Below, one piece after another: positions 24,978 to 35,480 of a DNA stretch of 64,000 nt. The notes below the pieces were generated by a model that worked only from the letters and a program-made list of their open reading frames with translations, was not told the DNA's origin and ran no database searches. The stretch is taken from NCBI GenBank assembly GCA_963748485.1, contig CAVVJF010000012.1, forward strand, positions 1 to 64,000, written 5' to 3'. The translations under genes and the position numbers were made by a program. Within the stretch, counting starts at the first letter, position 1, and each line of letters starts with the position of its first letter. The DNA is from DASRWT01 sp963748485 (GTDB lineage: Bacteria; Methylomirabilota; Methylomirabilia; Rokubacteriales; CSP1-6).

Positions 24978-26189
24978 CTACTTCTTCACGAGGGGGCAGT
25001 CGCCCTGGTCGACCGGGCGGAAGGCCTGCTCGGCGGGGATGGTGGTGCGGAGCTTGTAGTAGTCCCACGGCCCTTTCGACTCCGCCGGCTTCTTCACCTC
25101 GAAGAGATAGGCCGGGTGGATCTTCCGCCCGTCGGGTCGGATCGATCCCTTGCCGAACAGCGGGTCGTCGGTCGGCGACTCCTTCATCTTGGCGATGACC
25201 TTCGTCCCCTCGTCCGACTTGAGTGCCTCGACCGCCTTGAGGTAGTGGAGCACGGAGGCGTAGACGCCGGCGTGGATCATGGTGGGGTGGATGCCGCGGT
25301 TCCGCTCGGCGAAGCGCTTGGCGAAGGCGCGCGTCCGGTCGTTGGTGTCCCAGTAGAAGGTTTCGGTGAAGATGAGGCCTTGCGCGGTGGGTAACCCGAG
25401 CGCGTGCACGTCGGTGAGGAAGACGAGGAGCCCGGCGAAGTTCTGGCCGCCGCGCACGATGCCGAACTCTGCGCCCTGCTTGATCGAGTTGGTGGTGTCG
25501 CCGCCCGCGTTGGCGAGCCCGATGATCTTGGCCTTGGACGCCTGGGCCTGGAGGAGGAACGACGAGAAGTCCTGCGTGTTGAGCGGGTGCCGGACCTTGC
25601 CGAGCACCTTGCCGCCATTCTTGAGCACCACCGCCTCGACGTCACGCTCGAGGGCGTGGCCGAACGCGTAGTCCGCAGTGATGAAGAACCAGGAGTCGCC
25701 CCCGGTCTTGACGATGGCGTTCCCGGTGCCGTTGGCGAGCGCCCACGTATCGTAGGTCCAGTGGACGGTGTTCGGCGAGCACGCCTTGCCGGTGAGGTCC
25801 GAGGAGGCGGCGCCCGACACGAGGAAGGCCTTGCCCTTGTCGCGCGTGACCTGGTTGACGGCGAGGGCCACCGCGGAGTTGGGCACGTCCACGATCACGT
25901 CCACCTTGTCCGCGTCGTACCACTGCCGCGCCATGGCGGAGCCGATGTCCGCCTTGTTCTGGTGGTCCGCGAAGATGATCTCGACCTTGAGACCCTTGGC
26001 GGCGGCCCCGTAGTCCTCCACCGCCATCCGCGCCGCCACCACCGAGCCCTGCCCGGTGAGGTCGGCGTACAGGCTCGACTGGTCGTTGAGCACTCCGATC
26101 TTGATGACCCCGTCCGAGATCTCGGCGGCGGCCGGCCCCGCGGCGATAATGACCGCCGCCGCGAGGACGAAAGCGATGCGCCTTCTCAT
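24978..26189 (-). CDS. Branched-chain amino acid ABC transporter substrate-binding protein, second system
   Basis: A 403-residue Peripla_BP_6 receptor. The signal peptide runs to about residue 22 (AAGPAAA before EISDG), followed by the family start GVIKIGVLNDQSSLYADLTGQ. It belongs to the LivK-like group often labelled ABC transporter substrate-binding protein. AAAGGAG lies upstream of the ATG at a good distance. Ligand inferred to be leucine/isoleucine/valine from the operon. Confidence 0.9.
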   Translation of the reverse strand: MRRRIAFVLAAAVIIAAGPAAAEISDGVIKIGVLNDQSSLYADLTGQGSVVAARMAVEDYGAAAKGLKVEIIFADHQNKADIGSAMARQWYDADKVDVIVDVPNSAVALAVNQVTRDKGKAFLVSGAASSDLTGKACSPNTVHWTYDTWALANGTGNAIVKTGGDSWFFITADYAFGHALERDVEAVVLKNGGKVLGKVRHPLNTQDFSSFLLQAQASKAKIIGLANAGGDTTNSIKQGAEFGIVRGGQNFAGLLVFLTDVHALGLPTAQGLIFTETFYWDTNDRTRAFAKRFAERNRGIHPTMIHAGVYASVLHYLKAVEALKSDEGTKVIAKMKESPTDDPLFGKGSIRPDGRKIHPAYLFEVKKPAESKGPWDYYKLRTTIPAEQAFRPVDQGDCPLVKK

Positions 26190-26234
26190 ATTGCTGACTC
26201 CTTTCGTGAAATCAATGGAAGATGCGAGCGCCGC

Positions 26235-26240
26235 ATTATA
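26235..26240 (-). promoter_or_regulatory. Perfect -10 hexamer upstream of the binding-protein gene
   Basis: On the minus strand a TATAAT overlaps the livF stop codon, 45 bp before the binding-protein ATG. No convincing -35 is seen at 16-18 bp, so this may be an internal promoter that boosts the receptor, or a coincidence created by the TAA stop. Confidence 0.3.
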
Positions 26241-26937
26241 CCCCCAGGTAGTCGTGGAGCTTCGGCATGCTCGCGGCGAGGTCGGCGTTGGCGATGAGGT
26301 CCACCACCCGGCCGTGCTCCATCACGTAGTGACGGTCGGCCACGGTGGCGGCGAAGCGGAAGTTCTGCTCCACCAGAAGAATGGTAAAGCCGGCGGCCTT
26401 CAGGCGCCGGATGGTCGCCCCGATCTGCTGCACGATCACCGGGGCGAGGCCCTCGGTGGGTTCATCCAGGAGAAGCAGCCGTGCTCCGGTGCGGAGGATG
26501 CGGGCAATGGCGAGCATCTGCTGCTCGCCGCCCGAGAGCTTCGTCCCCTGGCTGCGCAGTCGCTCCCGCAGGTTCGGGAAGAGGCCGAAGATGGTGGCGG
26601 CGTCGAGCCCGTCCGGCGCCACCACCGGCGGCAGGCGGAGGTTCTCGTCCACGTTGAGGCTCGCGAAGATGCCCCGCTCCTCCGGGCAGAACGCGAGGCC
26701 CAGCCGGGCAATGGCGTTGGAGGGGCGGCCGATCAGCTCGGTGTCGCCGAAGCGCACCGAACCCCGGCGCTTGCGCACGATCCCCATGACTGACTTCAGA
26801 GTCGTGGTCTTCCCTGCTCCGTTGCGCCCGAGGAGCGTCACCACCTCCCCCGCCGGCACGTCGAGGTCCACGCCGTGCAGGATGTGGGACTCGTCGTACC
26901 AGGCCTCCAGCCCGCGCACGGTGAGCAGTGCACTCAC
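26236..26937 (-). CDS. livF: Branched-chain amino acid ABC transporter ATP-binding protein LivF, second system
   Basis: A 233-residue LivF ATPase with Walker A GRNGAGKT at 37-44, signature LSGGEQQMLAIARIL, Walker B LLLLDEPTEGLAP and the VEQNF switch region. All catalytic motifs are intact. It overlaps the upstream livG stop by 4 bp. Works with LivG below the LivHM channel. Confidence 0.92.
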   Translation of the reverse strand: MSALLTVRGLEAWYDESHILHGVDLDVPAGEVVTLLGRNGAGKTTTLKSVMGIVRKRRGSVRFGDTELIGRPSNAIARLGLAFCPEERGIFASLNVDENLRLPPVVAPDGLDAATIFGLFPNLRERLRSQGTKLSGGEQQMLAIARILRTGARLLLLDEPTEGLAPVIVQQIGATIRRLKAAGFTILLVEQNFRFAATVADRHYVMEHGRVVDLIANADLAASMPKLHDYLGV

Positions 26938-27686
26938 GCCCCGGACCCCATGTAGGCCTGGATCACGTCGGGGTGGCGCGAGACGGCGGCGTAGTCGCCC
27001 TCCGCGAGCACCTCGCCGCGCGAGAGCACGGTGATCCGGTCGGAGAGGTTCTCCACCACGCTGAGGTTGTGCTCCACCATCAGCACGGTGCGGTTCGCGG
27101 CCACGCGCTTGATGAGGGCGGAGATGCGCTCCACGTCCTCGTGGGTCATGCCCGCGGTGGGCTCGTCCAGCAGCATCATCTCCGGCTCCAGGGCCAAGGT
27201 GGTGGCGATCTCCAGCGCCCGCTTCCGGCCATACGGCAGCTCGACGGCGGGGGTGGCGGCCACGTCGCGGAGGCCCACCGCCTCGATCAGTGCGAGGGCG
27301 CCCGCGTCCAGCGCCTCCAGCACGCGCTCCGATCGCCAGAAGTCGAACGACGCCCCGCGCCGGCGTTGGAGCGCGATGCGCACGTTCTCCAGCACGGTGA
27401 GGTGGGGGAACACCGCCGAGATCTGGAAGGAGCGGACGAGCCCGAGGCGCGCAATGTCGGCCGGACTCGAACCGGTGATGTCACGCCCCTGGAAGCGGAT
27501 ACGGCCGCGGGTGGGCACGAGGAAGTGGGTGAGGAGGTTGAAGCAGGTGGTCTTCCCCGCCCCGTTGGGGCCGATGAGGGCGTGGATGCTCCCGCGCCGC
27601 ACGCGCAGGCTCACGTCCTTCACCGCCACGAACCCGCGAAACTCCTTCGTGAGGCCTTCCGTCTCGAGGATGAAGTCGTCCGCCAT
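26934..27686 (-). CDS. livG: Branched-chain amino acid ABC transporter ATP-binding protein LivG, second system
   Basis: A 250-residue LivG ATPase: Walker A GPNGAGKT at 39-46, LVRSFQISAVFPH Q-loop, family-type signature LPYGRKRALEIATTL, Walker B MMLLDEPTAGM and VEHNL. The start at 27686 overlaps the stop of the enoyl-CoA hydratase gene (ATGA), linking the transporter translationally to the catabolic genes; an in-frame upstream extension was rejected because it lies inside that gene. Confidence 0.92.
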   Translation of the reverse strand: MADDFILETEGLTKEFRGFVAVKDVSLRVRRGSIHALIGPNGAGKTTCFNLLTHFLVPTRGRIRFQGRDITGSSPADIARLGLVRSFQISAVFPHLTVLENVRIALQRRRGASFDFWRSERVLEALDAGALALIEAVGLRDVAATPAVELPYGRKRALEIATTLALEPEMMLLDEPTAGMTHEDVERISALIKRVAANRTVLMVEHNLSVVENLSDRITVLSRGEVLAEGDYAAVSRHPDVIQAYMGSGA

Positions 27687-28474
27687 CAGCGAGACAAGCC
27701 TTCCGGCGGCGGATAGAAGCGCGCCTCGCGCTTCTCGTCCCACGCCCGGTTGGCCTCGCCGATCTCCCAGGAGTCCATGCAGGCGGCCTGGGCGCGCAGC
27801 ACGTCCTCGATGATGGCGCGTGGGTCCTCGTGGAAGGAAGCGTGGAGCAGGCGCTTGGCGTGGCCGGTGGCGGTGCGCGAGGCGTTGAACGCCTTGGCGA
27901 CGATGCGGGCCAGCTCGGCCTCCAGCTCCCCCGCGGGCACCACCCAGTTCACCAGCCCCATGGCCAGCGCGGCGGCCGCGGTGATCTGATCATTGAGGAG
28001 CGTCAGCTCCTTGGCGCGCCCGATCCCCACGAGCCGCGCCAGGCGCAGCACGGAGCCGTCGGGGATGAGGCCGTGCTGGGTGGCGCCCAGCCCGATGACG
28101 GCATCGGCGGCGGCGAGGCGCACGTCGCAGGCCACCGCAAGCTGCAGCCCACCGCCGATCGAGTAGCCGTGCAGGACCGCCACCGAGAGCTTGTCCATGT
28201 CCTCGAGGCAGTTGAGGGCGCGCACCCAGTTCCGGTAGAACGGCTCGCCCACGGCGCCCGCCGACAGGGCCTTCCGGTCCATGCCGGAGGAGAAGGCGCG
28301 CCCCGCCCCCCGCACCACCACCACCCACACCGCGGGATCGGCCGCCGCCGTCTCGGCGGCGTCGGCGAGGGCCGCGGTGAGGGGCAGGTCGAGGGCATTG
28401 AGCACGGCGGGGCGGTTCAGGGTGATGGTTGCCACCCCGCGCGTGACCTCGTATCGGATGGAAGCCTCTGGCAT
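27686..28474 (-). CDS. Enoyl-CoA hydratase/isomerase family protein
   Basis: A 262-residue crotonase. The oxyanion-hole motifs are AFSSGMDRKAL (about residues 61-71) and YSIGGGLQLAVACDVRLA (about 104-121); GATQHGLIPDGSV takes the place of the catalytic loop. The lack of the usual second glutamate pattern suggests it may not be a simple crotonyl-CoA hydratase; methylglutaconyl- or 3-hydroxyisobutyryl-type activity is possible. Located between acyl-CoA dehydrogenase and livG in the catabolic block. Confidence 0.8.
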   Translation of the reverse strand: MPEASIRYEVTRGVATITLNRPAVLNALDLPLTAALADAAETAAADPAVWVVVVRGAGRAFSSGMDRKALSAGAVGEPFYRNWVRALNCLEDMDKLSVAVLHGYSIGGGLQLAVACDVRLAAADAVIGLGATQHGLIPDGSVLRLARLVGIGRAKELTLLNDQITAAAALAMGLVNWVVPAGELEAELARIVAKAFNASRTATGHAKRLLHASFHEDPRAIIEDVLRAQAACMDSWEIGEANRAWDEKREARFYPPPEGLSR

Positions 28475-28490
28475 GCGGACGGGTGCGGGC

Positions 28491-29636
28491 TCAGCGGAGG
28501 TCGAGGATGGCGCGCGCGATGACCATCCTCTGAACTTCAGAGGTGCCTTCGCCGATCTCGGTGAGCTTGGCGTCGCGGAAGATGCGCTCGATCGGGAACT
28601 CCGTGATGTAGCCCGCACCCCCGTGGATCTGCAGCGCCCGTGTCGCCGTCTTCATGGCGACCTCGGACGCGAACACCTTGGCCATCGATGCGGCCACCTT
28701 GGCGGGCTTGCCCGCGTCCTTGAGGGCTGCCGCGCGCAGGGTGAGAAGCCGTGCCGCCTCCACCTCGGTGCCCATCTCCGCGATCATGCCCTGGAGGCCG
28801 TTGAACTCGGCGAGGGTCTTGCCGAACGCGCTGCGCTGCTTCATGTAGCGCAGCGCCTGGTCCAGCGCGCCCTGGGCGAGGCCCACCGCCATCGCGGCCA
28901 TGGCGATGCGGCCGCCCTCGAGGACCTGCATGGTGTTGACGAACCCCATGCCCGGCTCGCCCAGCAGGTTGGCGGCCGGGACGCGCACGTTGTCGAGGAC
29001 GAGCTCGGCGGTGTTGGAGGCGTGGAGACCCAGCTTCCGGTAGGGCGGCGCTGCGCTGAACCCGGGCATGCCCTTGTCGAGGATGAAGGCGGAGATCCCC
29101 TTGTGGCCGCCCGCGGGATCGGTCACCGCCATCACCACCGCCACCTGCGCCACCCCCGCATTGGTGATGAAGGCCTTGGTGCCGTTGAGCACCCAGTCAC
29201 CGCCCTCGCGGACGGCCCGCGACGTCATGGCGGCGGCGTCCGAGCCCGAGCCCGGCTCGGTGAGGGCCCACGCGCCCAGTGCCTTGCCGCTCGCGAGGAG
29301 CGGCAGGTACTGCTGCTTCTGCGCGGGCGAGCCGAAGAGGACAATGTGGTTGGTGCACAGGGAGTTGTGAGCCCACATCGTGATGCCCACCGAGCCGTCC
29401 ACGCGGTTGAGCTCCTCGACCGCGAGCGCGTAGGCGACGTGGTTGAGGGCGGCGCCCCCGTACTCCTCGGGCACGAGCGCGCCGAGCAGCCCGGTGCCGC
29501 CGAGCTTGGCGAGGATGGCGTGGGGAAACTCGTGCTTCTCGTCGTATTCGCGGATGACCGGCGCAACCTCGCTCTCCGCGAAATCGCGGGCGAGCGTGCG
29601 GACGGCCTGCTCGTCATCCGTGAACGTGAAGTCCAT
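28491..29636 (-). CDS. Acyl-CoA dehydrogenase (FAD, ETF-linked)
   Basis: A 381-residue acyl-CoA dehydrogenase. N-terminal helical domain, then the FAD-binding WALTEPGSGSDAAAM motif (near residue 122), the beta-domain with FITNAG, and the C-terminal GGAGYITEFPIERIFRDAK and EIGEGTSEVQRM segments, which are the isovaleryl/short-branched-chain type. It would oxidise an acyl-CoA and pass electrons to the ETF encoded in the same block. Isovaleryl-, isobutyryl- or butyryl-CoA are the likely substrates from context. Confidence 0.9.
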   Translation of the reverse strand: MDFTFTDDEQAVRTLARDFAESEVAPVIREYDEKHEFPHAILAKLGGTGLLGALVPEEYGGAALNHVAYALAVEELNRVDGSVGITMWAHNSLCTNHIVLFGSPAQKQQYLPLLASGKALGAWALTEPGSGSDAAAMTSRAVREGGDWVLNGTKAFITNAGVAQVAVVMAVTDPAGGHKGISAFILDKGMPGFSAAPPYRKLGLHASNTAELVLDNVRVPAANLLGEPGMGFVNTMQVLEGGRIAMAAMAVGLAQGALDQALRYMKQRSAFGKTLAEFNGLQGMIAEMGTEVEAARLLTLRAAALKDAGKPAKVAASMAKVFASEVAMKTATRALQIHGGAGYITEFPIERIFRDAKLTEIGEGTSEVQRMVIARAILDLR

Positions 29637-29657
29637 CCGACCGCCCCGCGCCGTCCG

Positions 29658-30062
29658 TTACACGGCCGCGCGGATGTTCTCGCGCACGAAGCGGACGATG
29701 TCCTGGGTGGAGGTGCCGGGCGTGAATAGCTCCTTCACCCCGAGCGCCTTCAGGGCGGCGATGTCCTCGGCGGGGATAATCCCGCCCCCGAACACGGCGA
29801 TGTCCTCGGCGCCCTTCTCCCGCAGCAGCTCGAGCACCCGCGCGAACAGGTAGTTGTGGGCGCCGGAGAGCACGCTGAGGCCGATGGCGTCCACGTCCTC
29901 CTGGATGGCGGTCGCCACGATCTGCTCGGGCGTCTGGTGCAGGCCGGTGTAGATCACCTCGAAGCCCCCGTCGCGCAGGGCGCGGGCCACGATCTTGGCG
30001 CCGCGGTCGTGCCCGTCGAGGCCCGGCTTGGCGACGATGACGCGAATCTTTCGATCCGTCAC
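29658..30062 (-). CDS. B12-binding small subunit of an acyl-CoA mutase (methylmalonyl-CoA mutase C-terminal type)
   Basis: A 134-residue stand-alone cobalamin-binding domain. RIRVIVAKPGLDGHDRGAK-like N-terminus (here KIRVIVAKPGLDGHDRG) contains DGHDRG, the DxHxxG motif whose His coordinates cobalt, followed by the GLSVLSGAH and GGGIIPAED segments of the Rossmann-like fold. It would complete the large subunit at 31575-33227 as IcmB does IcmA. The two are separated by ilvE and a HIT gene. The GTG start (30062) overlaps the HIT stop as GTGA; the frame is open further upstream but within the HIT gene. Confidence 0.85.
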   Translation of the reverse strand: MTDRKIRVIVAKPGLDGHDRGAKIVARALRDGGFEVIYTGLHQTPEQIVATAIQEDVDAIGLSVLSGAHNYLFARVLELLREKGAEDIAVFGGGIIPAEDIAALKALGVKELFTPGTSTQDIVRFVRENIRAAV

Positions 30063-30469
30063 TTGAGCAGCTCGCGGAGACGCTCGCCGTTCTTCATGAT
30101 GTGGTCGCGGTTGCCGGCCACGAGCTTCCAGTCGAACCCCTTGCCGTCCCCATTCCAGCGCGGGATCAGGTGCAGGTGGAAGTGGGGCACGGACTGGAAG
30201 GCGGCGGCGCCGTTGGCCTGCAACAGGTTGAGCCCGTCCGGCTTGAGGGCGTGCTGGATGGCGGCCGCCACCTTCTTCGCCGCCGCCATCGTCGCCTTGA
30301 GGTCCTCCACGTCGGCCTCGTGGATGGTGGCGGCGTGCGCCTTGGTGACGACCAGGCAGTGGCCGGAGTTGAGGGGGTTGATGTCCATGAACGTGAGCGT
30401 GCGCTCGTCCTCGTGGATCTTGAACGAGGGGATCTGCCCGTCCCGGATCTTGCAGAAGACGCAGTCCAT
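30059..30469 (-). CDS. HIT-family nucleotide hydrolase
   Basis: A 136-residue histidine-triad protein of the Hint/PKCI type. The zinc-like CVFCKI start, the GHCLVVTKAHAATI strand and the triad HFHLHLIPRW (His residues near 108-112) are all present. Such proteins hydrolyse AMP-lysine, AMP-NH2 or similar adducts. Its presence between the two mutase subunit genes is likely housekeeping, perhaps clearing acyl-adenylates; that is a guess. Confidence 0.88.
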   Translation of the reverse strand: MDCVFCKIRDGQIPSFKIHEDERTLTFMDINPLNSGHCLVVTKAHAATIHEADVEDLKATMAAAKKVAAAIQHALKPDGLNLLQANGAAAFQSVPHFHLHLIPRWNGDGKGFDWKLVAGNRDHIMKNGERLRELLK

Positions 30470-30490
30470 GGATCCCTCCCTGGCTCCGGC

Positions 30491-31561
30491 CTAGACCTCG
30501 ACCGTCCACCGGTGCGGATCGGGGTTCTTGCCGTACTGGATGCCCACGATCGCGTCGTACAGGCGCTGGGTCAAGGGACCGATGCGCCCACCGTTGATGG
30601 TCATCTTCTCGCCGCGGTAGGCGAGCTCGCCGACCGGCGAGATGATCGCGGCGGTGCCGGTCCCGAACACCTCCTCGAGACGCCCGCTCCGGTGCGCCTC
30701 GACCACCTCATCGATCGAGATCTGGCGCTCGCTGGCCTTCAGGCCCCAGTCCCGCAGCAGTGTGAGCACCGAGTCGCGGGTGACCCCGGGGAGGATGGTC
30801 CCCCCCAGCGCGGGCGTGATCACCTCGTCGCCGATCTTCACCATGATGTTCATGGTGCCGACCTCGTCGATGTACTTGCGGTGCACGCCGTCCAGCCACA
30901 GCACCTGGGTGAAGCCCTCGTGCTTGGCCTCCTCGCCCGCCATGAGGCTGGCCGCGTAGTTGGCCCCGGTCTTGGCGTGTCCGAGACCACCGTCCACCGC
31001 CCGCACGTAGTGCTCCTCCACCCGGATCTTCACGGGCGCCATTCCTTCCGGATAGTACGCGCCCACCGGCGACAGGATCACGTAGTAGATGTAGGACTTC
31101 GCCGGCCGTACTCCGAGGAACGCCTCGTTGGCGAGGATCACCGGCCGCACGTAGATCGAGGTGCCGATGGTGCTGGGCACCCACTCGCGGTCGATGCCGA
31201 CCAGTTCCACGATGGAGCGCAGGGCCAGCTCCGGATCCATCGGCGGGATGCTCATCCGCCGGGCAGAGTTGTTCATCCGCTCGACGTGCTTCTGCGGGCG
31301 GAAGAGCCGGATCTTGCCGTCCACGCCGCGAAACGCCTTGAGACCGTCGAAGACGGCCTGCGCGTAGTGCAGCACCGCGGCGGCGGGGTCCAGGCGCAGC
31401 GGCCCGTAGGGCTCGACGCGCGGGTCATACCAGCCCTTCTCCTCCTGGAAGTCGGCCAGGAACATGTGGTCGGTGAAGATCTGACCGAAGCCGAGCTCGC
31501 CGTCCTTCGGCTTCTTCTTGAGCGTCGTCGCCTTGCTGGTGCGGATCGGATCCGTCGTCAT
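30491..31561 (-). CDS. ilvE: Branched-chain amino acid aminotransferase
   Basis: A 356-residue class IV, BCAT-type-II PLP transaminase. The PLP lysine is in GHAKTGANYAASL (near residue 203), and the EVFGTGTAAIISPVGEL motif (near residue 315) forms the substrate/phosphate site. It converts valine, leucine and isoleucine to their 2-keto acids. In this block, with Liv uptake, acyl-CoA dehydrogenases and mutase, a catabolic role is favoured over biosynthesis. The 2-ketoacid dehydrogenase needed for the next step is not in the window. Confidence 0.92.
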   Translation of the reverse strand: MTTDPIRTSKATTLKKKPKDGELGFGQIFTDHMFLADFQEEKGWYDPRVEPYGPLRLDPAAAVLHYAQAVFDGLKAFRGVDGKIRLFRPQKHVERMNNSARRMSIPPMDPELALRSIVELVGIDREWVPSTIGTSIYVRPVILANEAFLGVRPAKSYIYYVILSPVGAYYPEGMAPVKIRVEEHYVRAVDGGLGHAKTGANYAASLMAGEEAKHEGFTQVLWLDGVHRKYIDEVGTMNIMVKIGDEVITPALGGTILPGVTRDSVLTLLRDWGLKASERQISIDEVVEAHRSGRLEEVFGTGTAAIISPVGELAYRGEKMTINGGRIGPLTQRLYDAIVGIQYGKNPDPHRWTVEV

Positions 31562-31574
31562 GGTCTCGTCTCCC

Positions 31575-33227
<1,653 letters not shown>

Positions 33228-33238
33228 GCCGTCCCCCG

Positions 33239-34381
33239 TCACTGTCCCAGGAGATGCCGCGCGATCACGAGCTTCTGGATCTGCGACGTGCCTTCGTAGA
33301 TCTGGGTGATCTTGGCGTCCCGGAAGTAGCGCTCGACCTGATACTCCTTGATGAACCCGTAGCCGCCGTGCACCTGGACCGCGTCGGTGGTGATCTTCAT
33401 GGCCGCCTCCGAGCAGAAGAGCTTGGCCATGGCCGCCTGGGGCGCGAAGGGCTGGCCGGCGTCCTTGAGCGCGGCCGCGCGCAGGACGAGCAGGCGGCCC
33501 GCCTCGATGGCGGTGGCCATGTCGGCCAGCATCCACTGCACCATCTGATGCTGTCCGATCGGCACCCCGAAGCTCTTCCGCTCCCGCGCGTACGCCACCG
33601 CCATCTCGTAGGCGCCCTGGGCGATGCCCAGCGCCTGGGCGGCGATGCCGATGCGCCCGCCGTCGATGGCCACCATGGCCACCGTGAAGCCCTCGCCCTC
33701 CGCCCCCAGCCGCTGAGCGGCGGGCACACGGCAGTCGTCGAAGACGAACTCGGCGGTATCGGAGGCGCGGATGCCGAGCTTGTCCTCGGTCTTGACCACG
33801 ATGAATCCGGGCGTCCCCTTCTCGACGAGAAACGCGCTGATGCCCCGGCTCTTCTTGGCGCGGTCGGTCTGGGCGAACACGAGGGCGGCGTCGGCCTCGC
33901 GGCCGTTCGTGACGAAGACCTTGCGCCCGCTGATCACGTACCCCTCGTCGACACGCCGCGCCTGCACGTTCTGATTGGTGGCGTCGGAGCCGGCTTCCGG
34001 TTCGGTGAGGGAAAAGCACCCGAGCTTCTGCCCCGCAGCGTAGGGGACCAAGAAGCGCTGCTGCTGCTCCGGCGTGCCGAACTTGTACACGGGCTCGCAG
34101 TAGAGCGAGTTGTTCACCGACATGATGACGGCGTGAGAGGCGCATACCCGGGCGAGCTCCTCGACGGCGAGCGCGTACGCCACGATGTCGCCGCCGCTCC
34201 CCCCGCACTCTTCGGGGATGAAGATCCCCATGAGCCCCAGCTCGCCCATGCGGCGCACGGTGTCCTTCGGGAAGCGCGCCTCGCGGTCGATGGCCTCCGC
34301 GATCGGGCGCACCTCCTTCTCCGCGAAGTCGCGCGCGACCGCCTGAATGGCCTTTTGCTCGTCGCTGAGCTCGAGCCGCAT
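33239..34381 (-). CDS. Acyl-CoA dehydrogenase (FAD, ETF-linked)
   Basis: A 380-residue acyl-CoA dehydrogenase with CFSLTEPEAGSDATNQNV (FAD loop, near residue 124), VFVTNGREADAALVFAQTD, and the C-terminal GGYGFIKEYQVERYFRDAK and QIYEGTSQIQ segments with the butyryl-CoA dehydrogenase-type catalytic Glu. It is next to etfA and the mutase, so butyryl- or 2-methylbutyryl-CoA are plausible substrates. Start at ATG 34381; an open extension overlaps etfA and was rejected. Confidence 0.9.
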   Translation of the reverse strand: MRLELSDEQKAIQAVARDFAEKEVRPIAEAIDREARFPKDTVRRMGELGLMGIFIPEECGGSGGDIVAYALAVEELARVCASHAVIMSVNNSLYCEPVYKFGTPEQQQRFLVPYAAGQKLGCFSLTEPEAGSDATNQNVQARRVDEGYVISGRKVFVTNGREADAALVFAQTDRAKKSRGISAFLVEKGTPGFIVVKTEDKLGIRASDTAEFVFDDCRVPAAQRLGAEGEGFTVAMVAIDGGRIGIAAQALGIAQGAYEMAVAYARERKSFGVPIGQHQMVQWMLADMATAIEAGRLLVLRAAALKDAGQPFAPQAAMAKLFCSEAAMKITTDAVQVHGGYGFIKEYQVERYFRDAKITQIYEGTSQIQKLVIARHLLGQ

Positions 34382-34392
34382 CGTCGCCTCGG

Positions 34393-35382
34393 TTATTTCT
34401 CCAGGAGCTTCTTGAACTCTTCGGTCAGCTTCGGGGCCACCTCGAACAGGTCGCCCACGATGCCGTAGTCGGCGATCTTGAAGATGGGCGCCTCCGGGTC
34501 CTTGTTGATGGCGCAGATGATCTTGGACGTGCGCATGCCGGCCAGGTGCTGGATGGCCCCCGAGATCCCGAATCCCAGGTAGAGCTTCGGGGAAATAGTC
34601 CGGCCGGTCTGGCCGATCTGGAACCGGTGCGGGCGCCAGCCCGCGTCGACCGCGGCGCGCGACGCGCCCACCGCGGCGCCGATCACCTTGGCGAGGGCCT
34701 CCAGGATCACGAAGTTCTCCGGCCCCTTGAGGCCGCGTCCGCCCGAGACCACGATCTCGGCCTCGGTCAGCTCGGGCAGCCCGGTCGCCGACTCCTCGCG
34801 CCGCTCCACGAATTTCATCGCGGCCTCGGCGGCGGCCACGCTCGGCTTCTCCACGGAGGGGGCGGCGCCCGGCTGCGCGTCCCCCGGGCGGAACACGTTG
34901 GGCCGGAGGGTAGCGAGCCAGGGCGTCTTCGCCCATGTCATCTTGGCCAGGAGCTTGCCCGAGTAGACGGGGCGCGTCGCGACCAGGCGGTCGCCGTCGA
35001 GGGCGAGCGCGGTGGAGTCGGCGGAAAGGCCCGCGCCGAGCCGCGCCGCGAGCCGGGCCATCAGCTCGCGCAGCCGCGTGCTCACGGGGGCGAAGATGGC
35101 CTTGGGCGATTCCTTCCCCGCGAGCTCGGCGAGCGCGGCCGCCCACACCTCGCCGCGATACGGGGCGAACCCCGCGCCCTCGAGCAGGAGCACGCGCTTG
35201 GCGCCCCACTCGGCGAGCTGCTTCAGGCCCGCCTCGGTGGCCTTGTCGGTCAGCCACACCGCCTCCGCCTGGCCTCCCGCCTTGGCGGCCAGCCGCCCGG
35301 CCTCGCCCAGCACCTCCGCCATCACCTTCTTCGGATTGCCCTGCCGATCGTCCTCGACGATGCTCCAGAACGCGCCTGCCAT
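34393..35382 (-). CDS. etfA: Electron transfer flavoprotein alpha subunit
   Basis: A 329-residue ETF alpha chain. The C-terminal FAD domain is unmistakable: SRAAVDAGWRPHRFQIGQTG, SPKLYLGFGISGAIQHLAGM and the SKIICAINKDPEAPIF segment. It accepts electrons from the acyl-CoA dehydrogenases of the block and passes them to ETF-quinone oxidoreductase (not in the window). Located 98 bp after etfB, an unusually wide gap. Confidence 0.93.
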   Translation of the reverse strand: MAGAFWSIVEDDRQGNPKKVMAEVLGEAGRLAAKAGGQAEAVWLTDKATEAGLKQLAEWGAKRVLLLEGAGFAPYRGEVWAAALAELAGKESPKAIFAPVSTRLRELMARLAARLGAGLSADSTALALDGDRLVATRPVYSGKLLAKMTWAKTPWLATLRPNVFRPGDAQPGAAPSVEKPSVAAAEAAMKFVERREESATGLPELTEAEIVVSGGRGLKGPENFVILEALAKVIGAAVGASRAAVDAGWRPHRFQIGQTGRTISPKLYLGFGISGAIQHLAGMRTSKIICAINKDPEAPIFKIADYGIVGDLFEVAPKLTEEFKKLLEK

Positions 35383-35480
35383 GGAGTCTCCCTATCTATC
35401 TCGGTGGAACGTCGAATCTCTTCACGTTGCGGTTGGGCCTCTTCGCCCTCATGGGGCTCATCGGGGCGTCCGCGTCACCG
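35383..35480 (-). other. 98-bp spacer between etfB and etfA with a 21-codon mini-ORF
   Basis: etfB and etfA usually nearly touch; here 98 bp separate them. The segment holds a minus-strand ATG-initiated mini-ORF (35461-35396) of 21 codons, rich in Arg and Lys and ending in FDVPPR, followed by GGGAGACTCC before the etfA ATG. No significant hairpin was found. It may be an inserted small repeat or a leader peptide; the sequence alone does not decide. Confidence 0.35.
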
